A stretch of 17,976 nt of DNA from contig JAGLZV010000076.1 in NCBI GenBank assembly GCA_023131215.1, positions 1-17,976 of the forward strand, written 5' to 3'. Each line of letters starts with the position of its first letter. Position 1 is the first letter of the stretch. The notes beneath the pieces are model-generated. The model saw nothing but the letters and a program-made list of their open reading frames with translations. It searched no databases and was not told the DNA's origin. The DNA comes from Candidatus Methanophagales archaeon (lineage in GTDB: Archaea > Halobacteriota > Syntropharchaeia > Alkanophagales > Methanospirareceae). This document shows, piece by piece, positions 12,661-17,976 of the stretch. A program made the position numbers and the translations under genes.

Positions 12661-13230
12661 TTATGATACAATAGGAGGTGGTGGGGGTTTAAATAACTGA
12701 CTGATAGATTCCCAATATTTTCTCCGTTCCTCTGCGTAATTGTCTGGTATTTTTGTGTTCGAGATAGAAACAGGGACTGATATAATACCATAACGACATT
12801 CAAGTTCAATGGAACCGTAAACCCCCCATCCTTTATTCTCTTCAGGCAATGAAGGAAGACAAATAGCTGGATTGAAAGGCAAACATAAGTTAGCATTGCC
12901 TTTAGCCATCAAATCCTGAATACTGGGTTTTAGTCCATTACTGGCAAATTCCTCCCCGTTCTTCCAATAAACAACTTGTAAAGGAATATCTTTATATTCG
13001 ATCTTGTAATGAAGGGATTCTACAGAAAAGTGTATAGGAGATTTGTTTGATAATATCACTGAAAAATAGAAGGGGCTACCTATTTTACTCTCTATATAAT
13101 GGCCTTTTTCCATTTCTTTACATGAGACATCCTCAGAAAAGCTCTTTATAATTTTACGTTTAAAAATCTTTGTAAATCGTGGATAATGCTCTATCATCTT
13201 TTCCAATATTATTAGTGTTATTCCCTCCAT
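12661..13230 (-). CDS. Hypothetical protein, 189 residues
   Basis: Not recognised. The first about 35 residues are helical with a basic patch (TKIFKRKIIKSF). Residues 45-165 are beta-rich (FYFSVILSNKSPIHFSVESL, GSIELECRYGIISVPVSISN), resembling an immunoglobulin-like or C2-like fold without a signal peptide. The C-terminus ends QLFKPPPPPIVS, a proline run. Expression signals are good: AGGAGGGGAT directly before the ATG and TTTATATAAA at 13251-13260, placing the start of transcription close to the ATG. It sits between copies 1 and 2 of the composite repeat, suggesting cargo of a mobile cassette (inference). Confidence 0.7.
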   Translation of the reverse strand: MEGITLIILEKMIEHYPRFTKIFKRKIIKSFSEDVSCKEMEKGHYIESKIGSPFYFSVILSNKSPIHFSVESLHYKIEYKDIPLQVVYWKNGEEFASNGLKPSIQDLMAKGNANLCLPFNPAICLPSLPEENKGWGVYGSIELECRYGIISVPVSISNTKIPDNYAEERRKYWESISQLFKPPPPPIVS

Positions 13231-13617
13231 ATCCCCTCCTATTTCCTGCTTTTATATAAAAGGTATTCAACGCTTAAAAAGATAAGCGGTTCATCGGATT
13301 AAAACGCCAGCCTTTAAGCGTTTAGCTGAAACTTTGCTGTATCTCACAAATTTTTTATGCATGTGTGTAAAATGTGCAAAAATGTGAGAGAAGATTAAAA
13401 AGCAAAGCTCTTTTCCCAATTTAAAACCCTTTTAGAAAATTTCAAGATACTTTCAGCCTCAAAAAGTCTAGGTTTAATCTCAATTTATTGGGGTATATAA
13501 GCTTTTCGGTCTTCTCAGTAATCTTTTCCAATCTACTATAACCCCTGCGATTAATGCCGATGCTATTCCTTCTGGCAGCTTATTTTTTCAATCTCCTATA
13601 AGAATCGCTATTTTGAA
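13231..13617. other. 387-bp gap, mostly empty
   Basis: Holds the TATA box for the 12661-13230 gene at 13251-13260. A minus-strand open stretch at 13480-13587 without a start codon reads KLPEGIASALIAGVIVDWKR and onward, like the hydrophobic start of a small membrane protein, probably a relic. I see no RNA gene or strong inverted repeat in the rest. Confidence 0.4.
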
Positions 13618-14052
13618 TCATAAAGATTTGGATATACCCAATTTTTCTTCAGATGGGTAAAGAAGAAATATTCCTCCACCGCTTGCGATGAAAAAAGGAA
13701 TAGCAAATTCCCAATTTGCACCCATAAAACCTATTAATAAACCATATATGGCTATAGCTTCAACAAGAGCAAGCCTAATGATATAAACAGAATGCCAAGG
13801 AGGAAGATCCTTTCTAAATTTCTGAATTATCCTTGGATAATAGAAAGCAAAAACAAGATCCAAGGCTCCAACAAATCCAAGTAATATCGCAAATGTAGAG
13901 AGGATTTCAGGGTTCAATGTAGCTGTAGCATTGATAGATTTTAAGTAGTAAAGAAGGAAAAAGTAAAAAGGCACACCACCCAAAAAAGCTATCCAAAAAA
14001 CTTTCGCTACACGAAGTTCGTTACTTCTTCTTTTATAAAATTCTTCTCTCAT
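13618..14052 (-). CDS. Four-helix membrane protein of unknown function
   Basis: 144 residues with four predicted membrane segments: about 16-37 (VFWIAFLGGVPFYFFLLYYL), 49-70, 87-110 (VYIIRLALVEAIAIYGLLIG) and 114-131. The cytosolic loop FYYPRIIQKFRKDLPPWHS joins helices 2 and 3. The segment IIRLALVEAIAIYGLLIGFMG is shared by many small uncharacterised four-helix proteins; the charged Arg and Glu within helix 3 are notable. GGTGAG lies 7 bases before the ATG, and ATATAAAT at about 14071-14078 is a likely TATA box. Lies inside the segment bracketed by composite-repeat copies 1 and 2. Confidence 0.75.
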   Translation of the reverse strand: MREEFYKRRSNELRVAKVFWIAFLGGVPFYFFLLYYLKSINATATLNPEILSTFAILLGFVGALDLVFAFYYPRIIQKFRKDLPPWHSVYIIRLALVEAIAIYGLLIGFMGANWEFAIPFFIASGGGIFLLYPSEEKLGISKSL

Positions 14053-14291
14053 TTTTTTCTCACCCTTAAATTTATATTCCTCGTTGTTTTAAATTAGATT
14101 AATTAAAAAAGCTTTTCGTCTACTGCTAAAATTATGGTATCATAAAACCGGGGTTACTTTCGGAACTACTGTAAACACTACTAATATTAGTTCCTTTCTA
14201 CTGGTGCTGTTTCTTATTTAAAAACTGGAAAGCGGAGCAATTAGAAGAAAGAGATAAACAAGGAGTTAAGTAACAATTATGATATAGGTGA
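14053..14291. other. Gap before composite repeat copy 2
   Basis: Contains the promoter of the 13618-14052 gene and a short inverted pair GGAACTA (14162-14168) / TAGTTCC (14188-14194). No convincing gene on either strand. Confidence 0.4.
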
Positions 14292-14406
14292 CCGAAAAAA
14301 GCGCTGAAGGCAAAAAGCGAAGGGGGATATGAAATAAGGTTTGGGAAGGGTTTTTCAAGTTGCACAATGAGGGCAAAAAGTTAATAAAATTAGTGTTTGC
14401 ATGGGT
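14292..14406. repeat. Composite direct repeat, copy 2 (most complete)
   Basis: Has three recognisable blocks. CCGAAAAAAGCGCT with AAGGGGGATATGAAATAAG (14292-14338) is shared with copy 1. AGGCAAAAAGCGAAGG (14308-14323) and an exact 46-bp block (14361-14406) are shared with copy 3. The 46-bp block begins TTGCACAATGAGGGC and ends AGTGTTTGCATGGG. It lies 230 bp upstream of the AbiE-like pair, in the same orientation as copy 3 beyond it. A chance short plus-strand frame, 14466-14570, follows the copy; I do not call it a gene. Confidence 0.85.
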
Positions 14407-14572
14407 GTAATGTAAATAGAGTGAGAAGCGAAAACATTTTTAGAATGTAGGATTTATAAAAAAAGATGGAAAAAATGGAAGCTTCCCCTGGAATAACTGC
14501 GATTAATGGTGGTGTATCCATATTGCATCTGTACTACAATATATCTCCCACCATGCTATCACATTTATAAAG

Positions 14573-14601
14573 AATTAACGAAAATCGTTAATTATATAAA
14601 T
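14573..14601 (+). promoter_or_regulatory. Operator-like inverted repeat and TATA box of the AbiE pair
   Basis: AATTAACGA (14573-14581) and TCGTTAATT (14585-14593) are exact 9-bp inverted copies separated by AAA. The right arm runs into ATTATATAAAT (14591-14601), the probable TATA box, so a protein on the palindrome would cover the BRE/TATA region. AbiEi antitoxins are known to repress their own promoter through inverted repeats. A second AT-rich tract ACATATAAA (14622-14630) is closer to the gene. Confidence 0.65.
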
Positions 14602-14638
14602 ATGTAAAAATAAATAAGAAAACATATAAAAAAATACC

Positions 14639-15418
14639 ATGGAAGTCCTTACTGTAAAAATAGATGAGGAAATAGTAAATGCATTCAAGCATTTTGAAGA
14701 ATGGATTAGTTTAGGTGAGATAGCCAAGGCTCTCAGAATCACATATACCAAAACAGAAAGGATATGCTGGACTTTAGCAGGCAAAGGGGTGGTTTTTTGG
14801 AAGCCAGGGGAAGGAAGGGAACAGTTGTTCCGGTATAACAAAGAATATGGGAGAAAGAAAAAAACTGACCTACTCCATGAAATAGATAAGCTTCTTAAAA
14901 GGAACTATTATATAACTGGAGAAACCGCCTTATTCCTACATAATCTAACGGATCATGCAATGTATCAGAGGAGAATAGAACTCGCTCTGCCTAAAACTAA
15001 ATATAATGAACTGGCTGATAAATTGGTTGAAAATTTAAATAAATATGCGACAATTTTACCGGATGCGATTCCCAAACAGTGTAATAAAAATAATATAATA
15101 ACAGATGCTTTGGTGGTTGGAGATGTCATAGTTTTAAGAAAATCTGCGCATAATCCCAGAAGGTTGAAATTTCAAGGTGATTTGAATTTACCGGGCATGG
15201 AGATCATTCTGGAGGAAGTTGATCTACCCGATAAGGGGCTATTTAAATACACTTTAAAAGCTCTTGATTTAAATCTCACAGAAGAGAAGTTTAAGGACTT
15301 ATGTCAGAGAAAGCCTATTCTGGTTTACTTGAAGAAGTATCTTGAAGGGGATAAAAACATACCGGATAATATTTTAAATGCTATAAAAGAGGCTGAAAGG
15401 AATGTTAAGGGATATTAG
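14639..15418 (+). CDS. AbiEi-like antitoxin / winged-helix regulator
   Basis: 259 residues. The N-terminal domain (about 1-70) is a winged helix: WISLGEIAKALRITYTKTERICWTL with wing GKGVVFWKPGEGREQLFRY. The remainder (about 75-259) matches the plan of AbiEi-type antitoxins: a helix pair KTDLLHEIDKLLKRNYYITG, then a TALFLHNL motif, as in AbiEi genes where S-A-L-x-x-H-x-L follows the DNA-binding part. The gene overlaps the nucleotidyltransferase toxin gene by 17 bases. No Shine-Dalgarno precedes ATG 14639, so a leaderless or short-leader message from the TATA at 14591 is likely. The family call depends strongly on the partner gene. Confidence 0.75.
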   Translation: MEVLTVKIDEEIVNAFKHFEEWISLGEIAKALRITYTKTERICWTLAGKGVVFWKPGEGREQLFRYNKEYGRKKKTDLLHEIDKLLKRNYYITGETALFLHNLTDHAMYQRRIELALPKTKYNELADKLVENLNKYATILPDAIPKQCNKNNIITDALVVGDVIVLRKSAHNPRRLKFQGDLNLPGMEIILEEVDLPDKGLFKYTLKALDLNLTEEKFKDLCQRKPILVYLKKYLEGDKNIPDNILNAIKEAERNVKGY

Positions 15419-16358
15419 TTCGTTGTTCTGGAGTGAGGAAGTTTTTAATGGGGCGAAAATACGAGATTACTCTAAAGGAGAGGGGGTTAACCCAAAAGAT
15501 TTTGAAAAACAGATATGGGAATATGATACCTTGTTTGTTCTGAAGGAATTTTCTGATTTGGATTTATTCTTCAAGGGGGGGACATGCGTGCAGTCTCTTC
15601 TACTATTAAATTTCCAGAGGTTTTCAATAGATCTGGACTTCAACATAGAAACTAAATATAGGACAAATGAGTTTATTCTAAGTAAATTCAGGGAATTGAA
15701 TAAGAAATTAGAGGAAAAGAATTTATTAATCCCAGCATCTGATACAAAATATAAAAAGAGAAGTTCAGAGGATTTAGTTTATGGGAAATTTTATCCACGG
15801 TATTCTGATGAGATTTCGGGTACTGTCACTTTCGCAAGGGTTTTTATGTCAAAGGTTGAGTCCAGGAACATGGAACTTGTTTACAGGGATGATTTGGTCA
15901 AAAAGAAAATTTTAAGTGGCATTTTCAATCACATATTGGTTCAAGTAAATATAAAGCATCAGCCACCTGCTCTAAAATGGGGTCTGGAAGATATTAAGTT
16001 GAGGATACATAAATATCCTGAATACGAAAAAGAATTACAATTTAAATGTGTGTCTCTGGGGGATTTATTTGCAGATAAATTAATAGCATTCAGAAACAGA
16101 AAAGAGTTCAAGGACCTGTATGATCTTGGCATGATGGTGAAAATAATCAAGGATTTGGATATTGAGACCAGCAAGCAAAAAATAAATCAGATTTTCGGTG
16201 ATACAGCAATGATTCAGGATGTGGTAAAGGCAATAGAGTTTTCTCTTAAGAATAAGGAGTATTCGAGATATATGCCTGCCCTGCCCAAGGAAGTTGCTCC
16301 ATCAATCATGGACAGGATGTTCTACACTAAATTAATTGATGTTATTGAAGGAATTTAG
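15402..16358 (+). CDS. AbiEii-like nucleotidyltransferase toxin
   Basis: Toxin of the type IV AbiE system, a DNA polymerase beta-like nucleotidyltransferase; related MenT toxins block tRNA acceptor ends. Motifs: FFKGGTCVQSLL (residues 57-68; G-G-[ST] of the NTP site), RFSIDLDFNI (73-82; Asp77 and Asp79 bind metal), FARVFM (145-150) and VQVNIKHQPP (180-189). Also visible is DLFADKLIAFRNRKEFKDLYDLGMM (221-245), with Lys226 and Asp241 of the conserved motif E-x-x-A-x-K-x-x-A-[LF]-x-x-R-x-x-x-[KR]-D-[LY]-Y-D. Length 318 is normal. Start ATG overlaps the AbiEi gene; GAGG lies 9 bases before it. Phage defence is the usual role; here it is inferred. Confidence 0.88.
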   Translation: MLRDISSLFWSEEVFNGAKIRDYSKGEGVNPKDFEKQIWEYDTLFVLKEFSDLDLFFKGGTCVQSLLLLNFQRFSIDLDFNIETKYRTNEFILSKFRELNKKLEEKNLLIPASDTKYKKRSSEDLVYGKFYPRYSDEISGTVTFARVFMSKVESRNMELVYRDDLVKKKILSGIFNHILVQVNIKHQPPALKWGLEDIKLRIHKYPEYEKELQFKCVSLGDLFADKLIAFRNRKEFKDLYDLGMMVKIIKDLDIETSKQKINQIFGDTAMIQDVVKAIEFSLKNKEYSRYMPALPKEVAPSIMDRMFYTKLIDVIEGI

Positions 16359-16415
16359 AAGTCTATTATACCTCCTAAGTTCTTCCTAAAGGATATTTAC
16401 TTGACAAACGATGCA

Positions 16416-16488
16416 GGCAAAAAGCGAAGGTTTTCTTTTCTTTTGCACAATGAGGGCAAAAAGTTAATAAAATTAGTGTTTGCATGGG
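16416..16488. repeat. Composite direct repeat, copy 3
   Basis: AGGCAAAAAGCGAAGG (16416-16431) and the exact 46-bp block (16443-16488) repeat copy 2 in direct orientation; the distance between blocks is 11 bases here and 37 in copy 2. It follows the AbiEii stop by 57 bases. The pair of 46-bp blocks therefore brackets the whole toxin-antitoxin operon with its promoter (14407-16442). Sequence from 16489 to 16633 shows nothing definite. Confidence 0.85.
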
Positions 16489-16633
16489 ATCTATCCAATT
16501 CTCAGCACATAAAAATTAGTCATTACATCAAGGTATGAATGAAATAGAAAATATGCCCTCTTGTGGATTATTTTGACTTGATACCACCATCAAATAGAAA
16601 AATATTTAAGTAATCAAAGACTATCTCCGAAAG

Positions 16634-16768
16634 TCAAGTTTTAACCATATTATTTGTCTTCCTGACCCTTTTTGTTGAATCTACAAATTTATTGGCTTTG
16701 CAATTTTTACAGGCTCTATTTATAACTTTGCCATCGCGGTAGAATTTATAATCGTTATGATACCCCAT
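16634..16768 (-). CDS. Small CxxC protein, 44 residues
   Basis: ATG 16768 to TGA 16634. The peptide is basic, with one C-x-x-C (RACKNCKANK, about residues 18-27) and a Lys/Arg-rich tail. This suggests half of a zinc site or a dimeric zinc-binding, nucleic-acid-binding peptide. CTTTAAAG about 20-25 bases upstream could be a TATA box with a near-leaderless start. It faces the zinc-ribbon gene at 16850 divergently. Not recognised; the residue mix looks more like protein than noncoding read-through. Confidence 0.35.
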   Translation of the reverse strand: MGYHNDYKFYRDGKVINRACKNCKANKFVDSTKRVRKTNNMVKT

Positions 16769-16849
16769 ATAATGCTGGAGAATAAACCTTTAAAGAAAAC
16801 GTAACTTATTTTAAGGAGAAATAGCAAACGACACAAATAAAAATAGAAC

Positions 16850-17209
16850 ATGAAGAACATAATAAGAGTCCGTGAACTATCAGAGAGGGAAATAGAAAAG
16901 TTGGATAAGAGGAAAGGCTTCAGGGACTTCAGACCAGTAGAATGTGCAGATTGCGGTTTTAAAGGCACTTTCCCGCGGAGACTTTTCCTCGTTGAGGGTA
17001 TTAAGGACGAAAGTGACAGAGGGATACTAAGACTGAATATGAAACAGAATCATGGAATAGAATACTGCTTCTTCAGAACTGATGGTAAACGAGAATTTAT
17101 AGAAGCTGCTTTCTGTCCAGAATGCAATTCAAATAATGTAGTATTTGACATCACTCATGACGCACTGATAAAGGCATTAAGGAAAATAAACAAAAATTTT
17201 TTAAAGTAA
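16850..17209 (+). CDS. Four-cysteine zinc-binding protein of unknown family
   Basis: 119 residues. Cysteine pairs CADC (about residues 33-36) and CPEC (about 89-92) can form a zinc ribbon with a long 50-residue insert containing LFLVEGIKDESDRGILRLNM and an aromatic EYCFFRTDGKREFIEAAF strand pair. The C-terminal helix VFDITHDALIKALRKINKN resembles a dimerisation or nucleic-acid helix. No Shine-Dalgarno; TTATTTTAAG at 16807-16816 would give a short leader. Part of the C-terminal helix is duplicated just downstream (17321-17395). Function unknown. Confidence 0.75.
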   Translation: MKNIIRVRELSEREIEKLDKRKGFRDFRPVECADCGFKGTFPRRLFLVEGIKDESDRGILRLNMKQNHGIEYCFFRTDGKREFIEAAFCPECNSNNVVFDITHDALIKALRKINKNFLK

Positions 17210-17218
17210 GACAGAGGT

Positions 17219-17314
17219 ATGGTTTTTTATCAACACCATGGCGAAAAAGAGTCTGCAAAGCTGCTGATATCGGGAAAAGAGGTTGATGATATTTTTACTG
17301 ATGGACACCAATAA
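17219..17314 (+). CDS. Small hypothetical protein, 31 residues
   Basis: ATG 17219 to TAA 17312-17314, starting 9 bases after the zinc-protein stop, with AGAGG just before the ATG. Encodes MVFYQHHGEKESAKLLISGK and EVDDIFTDGHQ, a plausible soluble composition with no match that I know. It may be a fragment of the duplicated gene whose tail follows at 17321. Confidence 0.25.
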   Translation: MVFYQHHGEKESAKLLISGKEVDDIFTDGHQ

Positions 17315-17320
17315 AGAAAG

Positions 17321-17395
17321 GTTTTTGACATCACGCTTCATGCAATGATAAAGGCAATACGGAAACTAAACAAAAAATCTAAGAATGTTTGTTGA
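17321..17395 (+). pseudogene. Duplicated C-terminal tail of the zinc-protein gene
   Basis: The frame reads VFDITLHAMIKAIRKLNKKS plus KNVC and TGA. The intact gene at 16850 ends VFDITHDALIKALRKINKNF plus LK. About 15 of 20 residues agree and the DNA aligns over about 65 bases. The rest of the copy is missing, so this is the tail of a tandem paralogue mostly lost by deletion. Confidence 0.75.
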
Positions 17396-17400
17396 CAAAG

Positions 17401-17419
17401 CTTTTCTTTTAAAGAAAAG
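17401..17419. repeat. 9-bp hairpin before the DUF4258-like gene
   Basis: CTTTTCTTT (17401-17409) pairs with AAAGAAAAG (17411-17419) around a single T. The 3' arm AAAAGG also lies where a weak ribosome binding site for ATG 17425 would be, so folding could hide it. Same style as hairpins at 881, 4751 and 6939. Confidence 0.55.
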
Positions 17420-17424
17420 GTTTA

Positions 17425-17751
17425 ATGATGATTATGCCTCAAGTTCGTTTTGAAGTAAAATCCTGCCTGAGAAAGGAAATAAGAACAACAGAAGAGTATT
17501 GGAAACTAATCTCAGAAATAAAACATCCGTTAGTTAAGAGATACGAAGCAGAGGTTAAAGAAACGATAAAAAATCCCGATGAGGTGAGAAGGAGCAAAAA
17601 AGACTCTTCGGTGTTTCTTTATTATAAAAAGTATGGGAACTTATTTATCTGCGTTTTAGTAAGACATTTAAATAATGAATGCTATATAATTACTGCATAC
17701 ATTGCAGATAAAATAAAGAAGGGAGATGTGATATGGCAAAGGAAATCTTAG
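17425..17751 (+). CDS. DUF4258-like putative toxin (RelE-type fold)
   Basis: 108 residues. The conserved core is KHPLVKRYEAEVKETIKNPDEVRRSKKDSSVFLYYKKYG (residues 33-71) followed by NLFICVLVRHLNNECYIITAYIADKIKKGDVIW. This is the pattern of small proteins (h-P-x-[VM] ... V-x-E-T-[IL]-x-x-P-D-x-[VI]-x-x-S) usually encoded just before a DUF2283 gene and thought to be the toxin of the pair. Met codons at 17425, 17428 and 17434 all precede the core; the first is kept. The gene overlaps the DUF2283 gene by 19 bases. Confidence 0.7.
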   Translation: MMIMPQVRFEVKSCLRKEIRTTEEYWKLISEIKHPLVKRYEAEVKETIKNPDEVRRSKKDSSVFLYYKKYGNLFICVLVRHLNNECYIITAYIADKIKKGDVIWQRKS

Positions 17752-17957
17752 TATTATTCGATAAGGTTGGGAATACATTGGATGTGTGGTTTGGCGAGCC
17801 AAGAGAGGCGGTTTGCGAGGAAATAGAGGAGGAGTTCTTAATAAAGAAGGATATAAAGACCGGTGAAATTGTAGGCTTCGAGAAATTTAATCTTTTACCT
17901 GTGAAGGAGGGGGAAGAGATACCAGAGGTTAAATTTGTGGTTAGAGAGAAACAGTAG
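17733..17957 (+). CDS. DUF2283 protein, putative antitoxin
   Basis: 74 residues. The DUF2283 pattern is clear: VLFDKVGNTLDVWFGEPREA (residues 7-26; D-x-x-x-[DN]-x-[LF]-x-[VI]-x-[FL]), then CEEIEEEFLIKKDIKTGEIVGFEKFNLL (28-55). GGGAG lies 7 bases before the ATG. Order toxin-like then DUF2283 with overlap is usual for these pairs. The last codons overlap a possible CRISPR repeat at 17940-17975. Confidence 0.85.
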   Translation: MAKEILVLFDKVGNTLDVWFGEPREAVCEEIEEEFLIKKDIKTGEIVGFEKFNLLPVKEGEEIPEVKFVVREKQ

Positions 17958-17976
17958 AGAGACAAGGATTGAAACA
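17940..17976 (+). CRISPR. Possible first CRISPR repeat at the window edge
   Basis: Bases 17940-17975 form a 36-base stretch that begins GTTAGAGAG and ends ACAAGGATTGAAAC. Ending in ATTGAAAC after a G-rich step is the hallmark of many archaeal type I/III repeats, and 36 is a usual length. Only one copy is visible because the window stops one base later, and it overlaps the end of the DUF2283 gene, so it cannot be confirmed here. Confidence 0.3.

Noticed and set aside
12429..12896. A full 155-residue minus-strand protein
   Set aside because: Only the C-terminal part resembles a protein family (DNase I-like); the N-terminal part is antisense-frame read-through overlapping the 12661-13230 gene.
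14162..14194. Inverted pair GGAACTA / TAGTTCC as an operator or attachment site
   Set aside because: Seven bases, not near a promoter, and expected by chance at this scale.
14466..14570. Short plus-strand frame with PGITAINGGVSI, similar in style to KLPEGIASALIAGVIV at 13480-13587
   Set aside because: No ribosome binding site, and the likeness is a short hydrophobic pattern only; left as a curiosity rather than a gene.
17221..17260. Possible fourth copy of the composite repeat (GGTTTTTTATC followed by CACC and CGAAAAA, as at 12320-12350)
   Set aside because: Only an 11-base identity with gaps after it; too weak in AT-rich DNA.
1..17976. tRNA or rRNA genes
   Set aside because: I looked for T-loop (GGTTCRANNCC) and conserved rRNA stretches and saw none that folded into a full gene.

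Overview
The window looks archaeal and most like a methanogen- or ANME-type euryarchaeon. It has an archaeal Rio1 kinase, a Dim2-type KH protein, aIF-1A, the linked trio Era-like GTPase / DUF2073 / DUF2072 zinc ribbon, TATA boxes in place of -35/-10 promoters, and a PGF-CTERM-type surface tail. The lineage is inferred from gene content only. DNA is AT-rich, more so in the right half.

Left part (1-5137) is mostly conserved housekeeping. It holds the 3' end of an unrecognised gene, a phosphatidylserine/archaetidylserine decarboxylase-like gene wedged between repeats, then a minus-strand cluster (aIF-1A, Rio1, KH protein, isoaspartyl methyltransferase). This cluster is divergent from a plus-strand cluster (Era-like GTPase, DUF2073, zinc ribbon). 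A scar carrying a GxxExxY gene tail between inverted repeats interrupts the minus-strand cluster, and a second scar follows the zinc-ribbon gene.

Middle part (5138-8586) is a graveyard. It has nested inverted repeats, an intact DUF104/PIN toxin-antitoxin pair, the wreck of a second such pair, an N-terminal scrap of a nucleotidyltransferase, and a 5'-truncated nuclease with an archaeosortase-type tail. An intact ICMT-like membrane methyltransferase follows. purM (8587-9675) is an isolated housekeeping gene.

Right part (9676-17976) is an accessory/defence region: MazEF-type pair with a palindrome under its TATA box, tail of a restriction-modification enzyme, RusA-like resolvase, bactofilin-like gene, membrane proteins of unknown function, tail of a DNase I-like nuclease, AbiE-type pair, small zinc-binding proteins with a tandem relic, and a DUF4258-like/DUF2283 pair. 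Four intact toxin-antitoxin pairs lie in about 12 kb. A composite repeat (three copies, two sharing an exact 46-bp block) brackets the AbiE pair and the segment before it, suggesting cassette-like acquisition. The last 36 bases look like a CRISPR repeat ending in GATTGAAAC, so an array may start just beyond the window.
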